A DNA stretch of 37,310 bases from Candidatus Aminicenantota bacterium (GTDB taxonomy: Bacteria; Acidobacteriota; Aminicenantia; Aminicenantales; Aminicenantaceae). The stretch is from assembly GCA_020348385.1 (NCBI GenBank), contig CP070750.1:431097-468406 (forward strand). The letters are read 5' to 3'. The notes under the pieces were generated by a model. It was not told the origin of the DNA. It ran no database searches and saw nothing but the letters and a program-made list of their open reading frames with translations. A program made the translations under genes and the position numbers. Shown here piece after piece: positions 1-9,663 of this stretch. Each line of letters starts with the position of its first letter. Position 1 is the first letter of the stretch.

Positions 1-729
1 CGGCATGATGGATATCCGAAAATCTATGGTCTTATCCTTGATTTTCAGACGGAACCGACCATCTTGAGGAATTCTTCTTTCGGATATATCCAGATCAGAC
101 ATGACTTTGATCCGCGATATAATCGGGAGCTGGAACTTTTTATCGATGGCTTCCATCGCATCACCAAGCACGCCATCTATGCGGTATTTGATGATGACAC
201 CCTCTTCTCTCGATTCGATGTGCACATCGCTGGCATACTTCTGGACGGCCGTAAATATGATGGAATTAACAAGCTTGATGATGGAGCCATCTTGATCGGC
301 CAGCTTTTCGACAGAAATCACCTCTTCTTCATCACCCCCCTCTTTTTCCACAACCTGCATAACAAACTCTTCTGTGGCATCCTTGAGGACTTGAAGGGCG
401 GTCTCGCTTTTGCGCAGCGCTTCATGAATGGCCCATTTGGAAGCCGCATATACTTCCACATTTTTGCCCAGAAATGACTCGACCGAGTCAATCGTAGAAA
501 TGTCGGATGGATCAGCAACAGCAATTTTGACCGTGTTCTCATTCTCTTCCAACGGAATAAAATTCGCTCTATGCAGAAAATCCACAGGGAAGACCTGAAC
601 CAAATCCCTGCTGACAGGATAAGAGGCTAAATCGATATAAGGAACACGGTACCGCTCAGCGATCCGTTTGGTTTCCTGTTCTTCAGAACGAAGGGCACTG
701 TCTGATTTTTCTTTTTTTGATTTTTTCAT
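1..729 (-). CDS. pilB: Type IV pilus / type II secretion assembly ATPase, N-terminal part (PilB/GspE), cut by window edge
   Basis: This is the N-terminal 243 codons of a secretion/pilus ATPase; the frame is open from the ATG at 729 to the window edge. The first 120 or so residues look like an MshEN/T2SSE N-terminal domain (for example YRVPYIDLASYPV and VKIAVADPSD). It ends in the family signature SDLDISERRIPQDGRF, which precedes the Walker A region, so the nucleotide-binding core lies outside the window. Members are cytoplasmic hexameric ATPases that power pilin or pseudopilin polymerisation. The start codon overlaps the stop of the upstream platform gene by one base (TAATG), so the two are co-translated. 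PilB and GspE cannot be told apart from this fragment, so the symbol is provisional. Confidence 0.88.
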   Translation of the reverse strand, partial: MKKSKKEKSDSALRSEEQETKRIAERYRVPYIDLASYPVSRDLVQVFPVDFLHRANFIPLEENENTVKIAVADPSDISTIDSVESFLGKNVEVYAASKWAIHEALRKSETALQVLKDATEEFVMQVVEKEGGDEEEVISVEKLADQDGSIIKLVNSIIFTAVQKYASDVHIESREEGVIIKYRIDGVLGDAMEAIDKKFQLPIISRIKVMSDLDISERRIPQDGRFRLKIKDKTIDFRISIMP

Positions 730-1937
730 TATCGCGTCACTTGTATAACGTTAAAAATAGGTAGATACACCGATAGGAGCATGGCAGCAACGATCAAACC
801 CATAAATATGATGACAACAGGCTCGATCAGAGACACAAAAGTATCGATTCTTCCCCGAATTCTTTCATCATAGACATCTGCCACATCTGCCAGCATGCCC
901 TCCAGGTTGGCCGAGCTCTCTCCAATTCGGATCATGTCTACGGCCAAAGGAGTGAAAAATTGCGATTTTACAAGAGATTCTGATAGGCTTTCGCCGTTTT
1001 TTATGGAATCAGAAAGGCCTCTCATCAGATGCTGAAGGAATTTGTTCGGAACAGCCTTGCTGGCAATTCCGACAGCGGTCAACAATGAAATTCCTCCTTC
1101 TAGCAATAGGCTCAGTGTGCGGCAGAAAAGAGAAATGGCCGACTCCAACCAGATTCCGCGGCCGTATGGGATCCTGAGCTTGGCTCTGTGCAATAAGATC
1201 TGTGTTTCTTCCTTTCGTTTCATCAAGAGATATCCTAGAAAAAGCAAAAGAACAAAAACGAACAAGTACAGAAGATGACCTTTGACGAAAAAAGAAAAGG
1301 CCATCAGGGAACGTGTCACACTGGGAAGCTGGGATTCAAAGTCAGCATAAAATTGGGAAAATCGGGGAATAACAAAATTTATCAAGATAAGAAGCAATAA
1401 CAGCGAAAAAAACAACAATAAAGTAGGGTAAGTCAAAGCCGCGCGTATCTTTGACTTTGCCATCGAGATGATTTTCGCGTAATCGATATACCGTTTGATG
1501 GTCCCATCCAAGTTGGCACTTCGTTCCCCTGCCATAAGGGAAGCCAGATAAACCGTCGAGAATTGATCTTCGTATGGCGCGAAAGCCTCAGATAGGGATT
1601 TGCCAGAGCGGATATCGCTCTGAACAGCCATCAGCAACTCCCTGAGGTGATGATTCTTGATTCTACTGAGTATGACATCGATACTTTTAACGACCGGATA
1701 TCCCGCTTTTATCAAAGCCACCAGCTCTTGGTTGAAAAGGATAAAATCCTTGTCCTTGATCTTCTTCTCGAAAGGAAGAAGCGGAATTTCGATCTTCTTC
1801 CAATCTCTCTTGATTGATAACACACAGAAGCCCTGCTCTTCAAAACGTCTCCTGCATTCATTGTAAGAAGGCGAAAGAAAAGATTCGGAGATCACGCTCC
1901 CGTCCTCTGTTGCAACTCGACAGATATAATAAGGCAT
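729..1937 (-). CDS. pilC: Inner-membrane platform protein of type IV pilus / type II secretion (PilC/GspF)
   Basis: A protein of about 402 residues with two repeated T2SSF domains (about residues 60-185 and 265-390), each followed by strongly hydrophobic helices, and a hydrophobic C-terminus near VVIIFMGLIVAAMLLSVYLP. This is the usual length and architecture of GspF/PilC, the polytopic protein that couples the assembly ATPase to the growing fibre. I chose the ATG at 1937 (MPYYICRVATEDG, which looks like the canonical family start). A TTG seven codons upstream is also open but has no ribosome binding site. A promoter-like pair (TTAACA, 18 nt, TATATA) sits 8 nt before the ATG, which suggests a leaderless message. 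It is followed directly by the ATPase gene. Confidence 0.87.
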   Translation of the reverse strand: MPYYICRVATEDGSVISESFLSPSYNECRRRFEEQGFCVLSIKRDWKKIEIPLLPFEKKIKDKDFILFNQELVALIKAGYPVVKSIDVILSRIKNHHLRELLMAVQSDIRSGKSLSEAFAPYEDQFSTVYLASLMAGERSANLDGTIKRYIDYAKIISMAKSKIRAALTYPTLLLFFSLLLLLILINFVIPRFSQFYADFESQLPSVTRSLMAFSFFVKGHLLYLFVFVLLLFLGYLLMKRKEETQILLHRAKLRIPYGRGIWLESAISLFCRTLSLLLEGGISLLTAVGIASKAVPNKFLQHLMRGLSDSIKNGESLSESLVKSQFFTPLAVDMIRIGESSANLEGMLADVADVYDERIRGRIDTFVSLIEPVVIIFMGLIVAAMLLSVYLPIFNVIQVTR

Positions 1938-1945
1938 TGTAATTG

Positions 1946-1975
1946 TATATACCCTCAAAATTAGTTAATTGTTAA
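1946..1975 (-). promoter_or_regulatory. Candidate sigma-70 promoter of the pilC-pilB genes, leaderless type
   Basis: On the minus strand TTAACA (1975-1970) is followed after 18 nt by TATATA (1951-1946). Only 8 nt separate the -10 box from the ATG at 1937, so transcription would begin at or next to the start codon. Confidence 0.45.
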
Positions 1976-2139
1976 GGAATAACAAATATTAGGGAATACT
2001 CCCTGAATTGTCAACTTAACCAGTGTAGTACTCATCCGTTACCTACTCCATGAATATTTTTTATCTTGTTGAAATTTATGTAAATAGCCTTTTGAGATGA
2101 ATCCCGTGGTGATATTCTCTATCTTTAGGGGTCACAAGG

Positions 2140-2216
2140 AAAAAAGGGGACGGTTCTATTTTTTTAGACCGGTTTTTTAATTCACAGAGCTAAAAAATAG
2201 AACCGTCCCCTTTTTT
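2140..2216. repeat. Near-perfect inverted repeat, REP-like palindromic element
   Basis: The left arm 2140-2166 and right arm 2191-2216 are reverse complements over 26 bases, apart from one extra T in a T-run of the left arm. The loop is 24 nt (2167-2190). The core of the left arm is GGGGACGGTTCTA. I recognise this as similar to palindromic repeats scattered in many uncultured-lineage genomes and often linked to REP-associated tyrosine transposases; that link is from memory. As RNA it would form a long hairpin ending in a U-run, so it could also terminate transcription. The rest of 1959-2260 holds only the two flanking promoters. Confidence 0.8.
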
Positions 2217-2223
2217 CGTTGTA

Positions 2224-2252
2224 TTGACAAAATCTTTAGAAAATCTTATCTT
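2224..2252 (+). promoter_or_regulatory. Sigma-70-type promoter of the small secreted protein, leaderless type
   Basis: A perfect TTGACA (2224-2229) lies exactly 17 nt from TATCTT (2247-2252). The ATG at 2261 begins 8 nt after the -10 box, so the transcript would start at or just before the start codon. The -35 box begins only 8 nt after the inverted repeat ends. Confidence 0.6.
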
Positions 2253-2260
2253 AAAAATGG

Positions 2261-2545
2261 ATGAAAAAAAGACTTTTTTTTGTGCTTATACTGTTATTTC
2301 TTATTACATTTACCTTGTCTTCCAACAGCATGAATACCAATGCTTTCTCTGGGATGTTTGTCGCAGAAAGTTCGGATGAAGTTCCCCAGAGCACCCAAAA
2401 ACAAAAATTTGATTACATGAGCAGTATACTCTCTCGAAATACAAAACCGCTTGGACTGAAGGAGAATGTTTCCCTGAGAAAATTGCTGAATCAGCCGAGT
2501 ATCAAATGGGCGTTGAGATCTGGAGTCAGGCATATCCTTAACTGA
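2261..2545 (+). CDS. Small secreted protein of unknown function
   Basis: A 94-residue product with a clear Sec-type signal: basic start MKKR, a hydrophobic core (LFFVLILLFLITFTL), then a polar region. The mature part would be about 65-70 residues, with a basic C-terminal half (LLNQPSIKWALRSG) and no cysteines after the signal. I recognise no domain. A good promoter sits immediately upstream, and the start has no Shine-Dalgarno sequence. It precedes a membrane sensor kinase by 85 nt on the same strand, so co-transcription and a role as ligand or accessory of that kinase are possible but unproven. Confidence 0.6.
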   Translation: MKKRLFFVLILLFLITFTLSSNSMNTNAFSGMFVAESSDEVPQSTQKQKFDYMSSILSRNTKPLGLKENVSLRKLLNQPSIKWALRSGVRHILN

Positions 2546-2630
2546 GGTCTATATCATATATTTTTTATCATGTTGATTCAATTTTTTGGATTCTCCAGCG
2601 TTCATAAAAACATGGCTGCATAGTTCTACA

Positions 2631-5468
2631 ATGAACAAGAAAATCTTTTTAATTGTTACGATCGTAATCGTTTTCTTGGTTTTGGGTGGCCTGAATATCG
2701 TAAAAAAAGTGAGCTGGAAAGAACCTACGGATGGAGTAACCTGGGAAATCAAACCTGAAGGCTTAACGGCTACAAATGTTGTCGAGGACAGTCCAGCCGA
2801 TTTGAATGGAATCAGAAAGGGAGATATTCTCGTCAAGATCAACGACATTCCTGTGCAAACGAATATCGATATAGCCAAGAACCTATGGATAGCCTGGAAT
2901 ACCGATCAGAATCTCAGCTATCAGATCCTTAGAGAGGGAGAAGCCCCGCTCACTCCAACTTTTTATCCGAGTGAAAGGGGCATTGATCTTATCTACTTTT
3001 ACCTTATTCTGATCGGTTTGACTACGCTAGTCATCGGCGTCATCATTTTTTTCAATTCAAAAAAACCTCTCTCTATGCCCTACATTATTTTTTATCTGCT
3101 GACGTTATCTTTTTACGGCATCTATGTATTCTCCCCCACAGGCCAATATAATTTTTTAGATACCCTCTTTTTCTGGCTAGACAAGATCGCGTTTTTAGCC
3201 TTTCCCCCTATGCTCTTGCACTATTTTCTCATCTTCCCGATCAGGAAAAAAATCCTGAAACAAAAGCCGTCTGTCAGTTATTATCTATACATACCCAGTG
3301 GGATCCTTCTCCTGTCCTACATATTCTTCCACCTCCCGCTTATCCAGACTTTTAACGATGAATTTATGCTCCAAATTCACGATCTCCTCGAAAAGATGGC
3401 CCTCTTTCTTTTTGCTCTGTTCTCCCTAAGCGTTCTCGTGATTATTTTCCAAGACAGATTAAAAGCCTCAAACCTCATCCTAAAAAGACAGCTAAAATGG
3501 ATCCTCTATGGATTGAGCTTCGGGATAATTCCGTTCACCTTTTTCTACATCATTCCTTATCTTATCGGTTTAACACTTCCCAGAGTCGCAGAGGCCTCCA
3601 TCATTTTCCAGGCTTTGATTCCGCTAACATTTGCCTATTCCCTGTCCCGATATAAGTTGATGAATCTCGAGGTTATCCTCAAACGAACCGTAACTCTCAT
3701 TTTTTCCTATGTGCTGATCGCCATTTTGTATTTTATTGTTACTTCCCGAACACAAGCTTTTTCCGAAAACAAGTTCAACGCGGTTACACTCGGCATCCTG
3801 GCTCTCATTTTAGGGGCGACACTTTTTACTCCTCTGACAAAACTTATCCAGGCTATTTTGGATAGGGCTATCTACAAGAGGAGCTACAAATACAGAAAAA
3901 CGTTGCTCTCGATAAGCCAAGAAATCAGTCGAGAACGGAACCTCCAAAGGCTTTCCCATTCCATCCTCGAACTGATCAGTAACGCACTTATGATCGAAGA
4001 CATTGCGCTTCTTCTTCCAGAGGAAAAAACTCCGAACATTTTTTCTGTCCTTGAATCCAGAGGCCATTTGCCTCCTCCAAAAGCAAGCGTGACGTTCGAA
4101 AGCCGCCTTTTCCATGAGTTCAAGAAAAGGGAATATCTCACCTCTTTTTCCTTTGCAGAAAAAAATGACCTCCAAAGACGATTCAAGATGCTCTCTTCAC
4201 AAGGTTTTCATCATCTCCTTCCATTAAAAGTCGAAAACAAGCTTATCGGTTGTCTAGGAATGGGGAAAACAAGGGATGACACTTTTCTGACTAGCGAAGA
4301 TTGGGAACTACTGAGGACCATTTCATCACCCGTGGCCCTAGCTCTTGAGAATGCCTACCTTTATGACCAGGTCAACCTGAGAGCTCATGAACTGGAAAGG
4401 TTGAAGGATTACAGCGAAAACATCATCGAGAGCCTCACAGTGGGAATGGCCGTTCTCGATCAAAACGGAAGGGTGATAGGATGGAATCGTGTTCTCGAGA
4501 AAACATTCGGAAAAAATGAAGAAACTGTCAAGGGAAAGAGATTGGTCGAAATTCTCGGAGAAAATAATTTTGCCGCTCTTTTCCCTCCCGACACACAACA
4601 AGGATTTCGCCTGTTAAGCGAAATAACGATGGAAATGCCGGATGGAGGAAAAAAGATTTTCGACATCACAAAAACACCCCTGTTGGATAATCAAATGGAT
4701 CCCTATGGAACGGTGATCGTTTTCGAAGACATCACGGAAAAAATTACGATGCAACAGCAGTTGCTTACATCGGAAAAACTTGCCTCTATCGGACTGCTTT
4801 CTGCAGGTGTGGCCCATGAAATAAACACGCCTCTAACCGGCATTTCAAGCTATGTACAGATACTGCAACGGAAACTTTCTGCATCTTCTCACTCCCAAGT
4901 TTTGGAGAAAATCGAAGTCCAAACCGACAGGGTAGCAAAAATCGTGAAAAATCTATTGAACTTTGCACGGAATCCCTCTGAATCAGCCTTTCAGAAAGTC
5001 GATCTCAGTGAGAATCTGCAGGAGATCATCTCGCTGATCGATTATAAACTAAAAAATATGAACATCGATCTCCAGCTGGATATTCATCCGATAAAATCCA
5101 TATGGGCACAAGGAGAAAGAATCCAACAAGTCTTCATCAATATTATCCTTAATGCGATGGATGCCATGCCTGAAGGAGGAAAGCTAAAGATCCTGCTCGA
5201 TCAAACAGATAACCAGGCTATGGTCATAATCGAGGATACGGGTACAGGGATCAAAGACCAGCATCTGCCCCATATTTTTGATCCTTTCTTTACCACAAAA
5301 GGCATCGGAAAAGGGACAGGCCTCGGCCTTTCCATCAGTTATGCCATCATAAAGGAACACGAGGGCCGGATAACCGTGGAGAGCGAAAGTGGGAAGGGTT
5401 CCCGTTTCGTCATTTTTATCCCGATGGACTTAGACAAAAGAAAATCGAACAAGCTCGGTCCATCATGA
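2631..5468 (+). CDS. PDZ / multi-TM / GAF / PAS sensor histidine kinase
   Basis: A 945-residue membrane sensor kinase when started at the ATG at 2631 (MNKKIFLIV); an upstream in-frame TTG at 2586 is less likely. Visible order: N-terminal TM helix (about 4-21), PDZ-like domain (about 30-105, with [21 protein letters not shown]), eight or nine TM helices (about 120-390), GAF-like domain (about 410-575), PAS (about 590-700), HisKA with the phospho-acceptor in [10 protein letters not shown] (His729), and a HATPase_c domain with N-box [10 protein letters not shown] and G-boxes DTGTGI and GTGLGLSI. It would autophosphorylate and pass the phosphate to the NtrC-type regulator 10 nt downstream. The exported PDZ domain before a membrane bundle is unusual for a kinase and suggests sensing of envelope proteins or peptides. 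Because pilC/pilB lie next door, a PilS-like role is one hypothesis. Confidence 0.9.
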   Translation: MNKKIFLIVTIVIVFLVLGGLNIVKKVSWKEPTDGVTWEIKPEGLTATNVVEDSPADLNGIRKGDILVKINDIPVQTNIDIAKNLWIAWNTDQNLSYQILREGEAPLTPTFYPSERGIDLIYFYLILIGLTTLVIGVIIFFNSKKPLSMPYIIFYLLTLSFYGIYVFSPTGQYNFLDTLFFWLDKIAFLAFPPMLLHYFLIFPIRKKILKQKPSVSYYLYIPSGILLLSYIFFHLPLIQTFNDEFMLQIHDLLEKMALFLFALFSLSVLVIIFQDRLKASNLILKRQLKWILYGLSFGIIPFTFFYIIPYLIGLTLPRVAEASIIFQALIPLTFAYSLSRYKLMNLEVILKRTVTLIFSYVLIAILYFIVTSRTQAFSENKFNAVTLGILALILGATLFTPLTKLIQAILDRAIYKRSYKYRKTLLSISQEISRERNLQRLSHSILELISNALMIEDIALLLPEEKTPNIFSVLESRGHLPPPKASVTFESRLFHEFKKREYLTSFSFAEKNDLQRRFKMLSSQGFHHLLPLKVENKLIGCLGMGKTRDDTFLTSEDWELLRTISSPVALALENAYLYDQVNLRAHELERLKDYSENIIESLTVGMAVLDQNGRVIGWNRVLEKTFGKNEETVKGKRLVEILGENNFAALFPPDTQQGFRLLSEITMEMPDGGKKIFDITKTPLLDNQMDPYGTVIVFEDITEKITMQQQLLTSEKLASIGLLSAGVAHEINTPLTGISSYVQILQRKLSASSHSQVLEKIEVQTDRVAKIVKNLLNFARNPSESAFQKVDLSENLQEIISLIDYKLKNMNIDLQLDIHPIKSIWAQGERIQQVFINIILNAMDAMPEGGKLKILLDQTDNQAMVIIEDTGTGIKDQHLPHIFDPFFTTKGIGKGTGLGLSISYAIIKEHEGRITVESESGKGSRFVIFIPMDLDKRKSNKLGPS

Positions 5469-5478
5469 AAGAAATAAC

Positions 5479-6870
5479 ATGAGTCAAAACGGATTGATAC
5501 ACATCATTGACGACGAACCGATCATTCATGAGGTTCTTGGCGATTTGTTAACCACGGAGGGTTATGAGGTGGAGAGCTCGCTCGATGGAGAGGAAGCGCT
5601 AGAAAAATATTCTCCAGATTCCTGTGATCTTATCCTCCTTGATCTTTTGATGCCTGGGATGAACGGAATCGAAGTATTGAAAAGGATAAAAAAGATCGAT
5701 CCCCAAGCTGTCATCATCATCATCACAGCCTATGCATCGGTGGAGTCCGCCATTTCAGCCATGAAAATCGGAGCTTTTGATTACATCCAAAAGCCATTCA
5801 AGCATGATGAATTGCTACTGACTATCGAACGGGCCAGGGAACACAAAAATCTCCAGAACGAAAATATCCGACTGAAATACGAACTCAGCCGAAAATTCAG
5901 TTTCGAAAACATCATCGGCAAGAGCAATGTGATGAACAATGTCTTCGAAACCATCAAGGCATCCGCGCCAACCCGCAGCACAATATTGCTACAGGGAGAA
6001 AGCGGAACGGGCAAAGAGCTGGTGGCCAGAGCCATCCACCAGAACAGCGACCGTGCGAATGCTCCATTCATCATTGTCAACAGCGGCTCTCTTCCACCAG
6101 ACCTGCTGGAAAGCAATTTGTTCGGCCACTTAAAAGGCGCATTTACAGGCGCTGTCAGCGATAAAAAAGGGCTTTTTGAAGCGGCCAATAAGGGTTCGAT
6201 TTTTTTTGATGAAATTTCTTCACTCAATATGGAAACACAGGCCAAATTACTCCGCGTCATGCAGGATCGTGAGTTCATGAGGCTTGGTGGTACCAAAACA
6301 ATCAAGGTCGACGTGCGCGTTATTGCTGCTACCAACACGGATCTGGAGGAGCAGATAAAGGAGAAAAAGTTCAGGCCGGACCTGTTCTTCCGTCTCAATG
6401 TCATAAAAATCGAACTGCCACCTCTCCGAGATCGGAAAGAGGATATTCCTCTTCTCGTGAAGCATTTCCTGGATATCTACAGCGAAGAAAACCAAAAAGA
6501 AATTATCGGTATCAGTGAAGAAGTCATGGAAGTTTTCGTAAATTACGAATGGCCAGGAAACATCCGGGAATTGGAAAATCTGATAGAGAGAGCCGTCGTC
6601 TTAACCAAAACAAAACAAATCACAAGAAATAATTTACCTCCGTTTTTGTATGAAATCAACAGAAAACAGGGAAGCGCTGGTATGTCTTCAAATAATGCCG
6701 GGACCCTCAAAGAGCAGACACAACGATTCCAGAAAAATTGGATTTTAGAGGCTTTAAGAAAATCGAACGGTGTTCAGAAAAAAGCGGCTCAACTATTGGG
6801 AGTCAAACCCACCACACTCAACGAGATGATCAAAAGAATGGAAATAGATATCAACAATCTTGATAGCTAA
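5479..6870 (+). CDS. NtrC-family sigma-54-dependent response regulator
   Basis: A 463-residue regulator with the classic three parts. The receiver domain (about 5-118) has the acidic pair D11/D12, phospho-acceptor D55 in LILLDLLMPG and the conserved K in YIQKPF. The AAA+ domain (about 143-375) has Walker A GESGTGKE (173-180), the sigma-54-contacting GAFTGA loop (220-225) and Walker B FFDEI (242-246). The C-terminal Fis-type helix-turn-helix covers about 420-458. It therefore should activate sigma-54 promoters when phosphorylated. It starts 10 nt after the histidine kinase stop, and the pair form a two-component operon. The targets are unknown; NtrC, PilR and Zra-type regulators share this architecture. 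Confidence 0.93.
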   Translation: MSQNGLIHIIDDEPIIHEVLGDLLTTEGYEVESSLDGEEALEKYSPDSCDLILLDLLMPGMNGIEVLKRIKKIDPQAVIIIITAYASVESAISAMKIGAFDYIQKPFKHDELLLTIERAREHKNLQNENIRLKYELSRKFSFENIIGKSNVMNNVFETIKASAPTRSTILLQGESGTGKELVARAIHQNSDRANAPFIIVNSGSLPPDLLESNLFGHLKGAFTGAVSDKKGLFEAANKGSIFFDEISSLNMETQAKLLRVMQDREFMRLGGTKTIKVDVRVIAATNTDLEEQIKEKKFRPDLFFRLNVIKIELPPLRDRKEDIPLLVKHFLDIYSEENQKEIIGISEEVMEVFVNYEWPGNIRELENLIERAVVLTKTKQITRNNLPPFLYEINRKQGSAGMSSNNAGTLKEQTQRFQKNWILEALRKSNGVQKKAAQLLGVKPTTLNEMIKRMEIDINNLDS

Positions 6871-6893
6871 ACCAGGGAAAAAATACCCCTCAA

Positions 6894-9494
6894 TCAGTAA
6901 AATTTGCCAGGAACGGTGTAATCTGGATTTATTTGTATTCTTTTTGGCCTATGGGTAAGATCGAACTGAATGTTGACTTCCTTCCTATCAACAACAACCA
7001 TCTTCCGGACAATTATTCCATCCTCGATCCATTCCAGCCTTAAAGGAAAGATGAATGGATCTCCCTGTTGGGATATGTGAAATTTCAGCCGGTATTTATC
7101 AGCCACCCGTTCGGTATCATGGGTGACTTTCACAACAGGAAGTTTAAAGGATTCAAACCAGGCATCAAAAAAAGGCCTTAAATCTTTCTCATATATTTCC
7201 GAAAGAGTGACCACAAAATCATTTGTCCTTGCCGCGCGGTATTTGAATTTTTTGAAAAACTCTCTGATCCCCGAGAAAAACACCTCCTCACCGAGCATGT
7301 CTTTGAGCATATTCAAGGCTAACGAGCTTTTGTTGTAAACAATCGTTTGAAAAGCATAAAAATCAAAATGGCTGATTCGGGATCCGAATATTATTGGACC
7401 CCATTTTGCTTTTTTTTCGGTCCATTCAGACATTTTTTTCAGGATGCTCTCAAAGGCTGTTTCTCCATATTTTTCTTTCAAATACAAAATCGTCGAAAAC
7501 TGTGCCAATCCTTCGCTAATCCACTGGTCGTGGTGCCTTTCCCAAGTGACGCCCTGACCCCACCATTGATGAGCAATTTCATGGGCAAGATAATATTCGT
7601 GCCATCGAGTCAGATTGACTGGGTTGTTTATTCTTACAAGACGGGCACCTTGGATTCGCGGGAGCTGGTTCAACACGATAAAAGATGCCGGGCTATGACC
7701 GCCACTTTCTTGCCAGGTTCTATGTATTATGCTAAGGCTCTCAAAAGGATAAGGCCCGAATTTACTCTCATAAAATTGCACAATTTTCTTAGATTCTTGG
7801 AGAAAATCCATCCTGGGCAAAATGACACCTGGAGTCCTAAAATATTTGATAGGGAAAGGATCCCTATCTTCACTTTTCTTCTGCAGTTTTCCCACGATAA
7901 ACGACATATACTTGATTGGTTTCTGGGATTCAAAGATACAGACTTTCTGTCCGACCTTTTTAAGTTCTTCCACTTTATCCGATTGCTGCACTTCAGATTC
8001 CTCGACAAGAACTCCATTTGAGATAACCGAAAAATCGGGCGGTATGATTATCTTTATACGAGCTGTGAAGTAATCCCCCTCTGGCGGCACAGGATACCAT
8101 TGCGAATTAAGGCTATAAAAATAGGTTTCTGACCGGGGAGGAATATAAATTAACAAATCATCGATCTGCCCAACAGAAATGGCATCCTCCTCAATATGCC
8201 TGGGCAATATCATTCCTCGGTAATAAATTTTTATCTTTGCCACCCGATTGCGCGGAATAGGTTCGATAAAATAGACATACAGGTTCCTGCGAAGTCTATC
8301 CTTAGCAAACAATAGCTCATTGTTGTCATCATCCGTGATGTGAAGAATCTCAAGATCAGGATTCAACTTGAGCTTCACCTTATCCAGGTTATTCGATTTT
8401 GATTCAATTTCAATCTCAGCTCTTCCAGAAATATATTTGTTATCTGGCTCATAATCCAAATCCATCACGTATCTCAAGACATCGAACTTCTCCTCGAAGG
8501 AAATAAAAAACCTCTTTTCTCCCTCTGCTTGAGGCGAGTAGATGTTCAAGAACCTCTGCTCCGTCCACTGGTAAAGAGTGACTTCTTCTTCAGCAAAGGG
8601 TGAGAAAATATAGGTGAATTTGCCGATTTTTTTCCCCTCGAATTCAATAACGGACTCTTCATCCTGAGGGATAACAGAAAGCAGCATGCCATTCAAAGAG
8701 TTTTCGATGGTAAAAGACCGGGAATAGTGTTTGGTAAAAAGGGAATAGGCTCTGTTTTTCTCGGATTGACCGATAGGAAGGCTGTTTCCCTCCCTTCTTT
8801 CAATCCGGACGTTTTTTTCAAACAAGGAATTTGAGCAACGTACGAACACATAATTGAGACGATCTTGAAGATATCTTTTTTTATACACCAATTCGAGTTG
8901 GTGCTTTTCTCTCGGGAGAGAGGGAGTAAAACGCAGCTCTCCCTCTCCGACGACCAAAAGAGCTGTTTCAATATCCGGAAGGTTGTCATAGAAGACAATC
9001 GGATTGTGAAAGGTGATTTGGATATCCGCATGCCTGATATCCACACGGCTCACTATCTCCTCTCGGCCAGACGGGATCCTTATTTTGTACAAATTCTGGA
9101 CATCTCTCGTGATCCCTTTTTCCTTTATCTGCCACTGATTCGATAAATTCTCAAGGTCCAATTGCCAGATCTCGATCACGACTGCATCCAGATTTTCAAA
9201 TAACACATTGAGGTATGTCCTGATGCCATTCTCGGTCCTAATCTGCCTTTGGGTTCTGAAGACTGAAACGCTATCCAGATTGAGCTGTTCAAACTTTTCC
9301 CTCAGGGCTAATTCCTCTCGTTCCCTTATCTCGGGAGCAAAATTATCAAGATAGGCCTCGATGTCCCTTTGTTTCAGCGAACTCTCGATCCTGTCTAGGA
9401 GATCTTGGATATCCTGAGCACCAAAAGAGGAGGAAATGACAACAGGACAAATACAAATTATGAGAAGGAGTCTGACTAATTTTGTTTTGATCAC
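6894..9494 (-). CDS. Secreted M1-like zinc metallopeptidase
   Basis: An 866-residue exported protein with a signal peptide (MIKTKLVRLLLIICICPVVI). A long N-terminal beta-rich part is followed by a gluzincin catalytic domain. The zinc site is HEIAH (638-642) with the third ligand Glu661 eighteen residues later (SEGLAQF), the HExxH-x18-E spacing of family M1. The usual GAMEN exopeptidase motif is not seen; the corresponding region reads TWQESGGHSPASFIVL. It probably degrades peptides in the periplasm or outside. The start codon is GTG, with an extended -10 (TGCTATAAT) ending 6 nt before it, so a leaderless message is likely. The stop lies 23 nt from the convergent response regulator gene. Function as an aminopeptidase is inferred from the fold signature only. 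Confidence 0.85.
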   Translation of the reverse strand: MIKTKLVRLLLIICICPVVISSSFGAQDIQDLLDRIESSLKQRDIEAYLDNFAPEIREREELALREKFEQLNLDSVSVFRTQRQIRTENGIRTYLNVLFENLDAVVIEIWQLDLENLSNQWQIKEKGITRDVQNLYKIRIPSGREEIVSRVDIRHADIQITFHNPIVFYDNLPDIETALLVVGEGELRFTPSLPREKHQLELVYKKRYLQDRLNYVFVRCSNSLFEKNVRIERREGNSLPIGQSEKNRAYSLFTKHYSRSFTIENSLNGMLLSVIPQDEESVIEFEGKKIGKFTYIFSPFAEEEVTLYQWTEQRFLNIYSPQAEGEKRFFISFEEKFDVLRYVMDLDYEPDNKYISGRAEIEIESKSNNLDKVKLKLNPDLEILHITDDDNNELLFAKDRLRRNLYVYFIEPIPRNRVAKIKIYYRGMILPRHIEEDAISVGQIDDLLIYIPPRSETYFYSLNSQWYPVPPEGDYFTARIKIIIPPDFSVISNGVLVEESEVQQSDKVEELKKVGQKVCIFESQKPIKYMSFIVGKLQKKSEDRDPFPIKYFRTPGVILPRMDFLQESKKIVQFYESKFGPYPFESLSIIHRTWQESGGHSPASFIVLNQLPRIQGARLVRINNPVNLTRWHEYYLAHEIAHQWWGQGVTWERHHDQWISEGLAQFSTILYLKEKYGETAFESILKKMSEWTEKKAKWGPIIFGSRISHFDFYAFQTIVYNKSSLALNMLKDMLGEEVFFSGIREFFKKFKYRAARTNDFVVTLSEIYEKDLRPFFDAWFESFKLPVVKVTHDTERVADKYRLKFHISQQGDPFIFPLRLEWIEDGIIVRKMVVVDRKEVNIQFDLTHRPKRIQINPDYTVPGKFY

Positions 9495-9500
9495 GTTTCT

Positions 9501-9509
9501 ATTATAGCA
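9501..9509 (-). promoter_or_regulatory. Extended -10 promoter of the M1-like peptidase, leaderless type
   Basis: The minus strand reads TGCTATAAT (9509-9501) followed by 6 nt and the GTG start at 9494. No good -35 box is visible at the expected place, which fits an extended -10 promoter. Confidence 0.5.
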
Positions 9510-9663
9510 AATCCCTCTATTTCTCTAGCTCAGGATGATAACCCAGCAATTTTTATGCCACTTCAGTAGCAGGAGGGTGTTGCTTCTTTTCTACGGAAAG
9601 GACTGGGATAAAATCAGATATCATTTTGATAGCAGGCATAAAATGTAAAGAAAATTTACTGTT

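Noticed and set aside
64..477. Plus-strand frame of 137 codons at the left edge
   Set aside because: It is the complement of the pilB/gspE gene, which shows a clear family signature.
1511..1526. TGGCAC followed by TTCGTTCCC, resembling a sigma-54 promoter
   Set aside because: It lies inside pilC and the -12 GC element is not correct.
5781..6404. Minus-strand frame of 207 codons
   Set aside because: It lies wholly inside the NtrC-type regulator, whose motifs are unambiguous.
6871..6893. Short GGG/CCC stem between the convergent response regulator and peptidase genes
   Set aside because: The stem is only 4-5 bp with no clear U-run.
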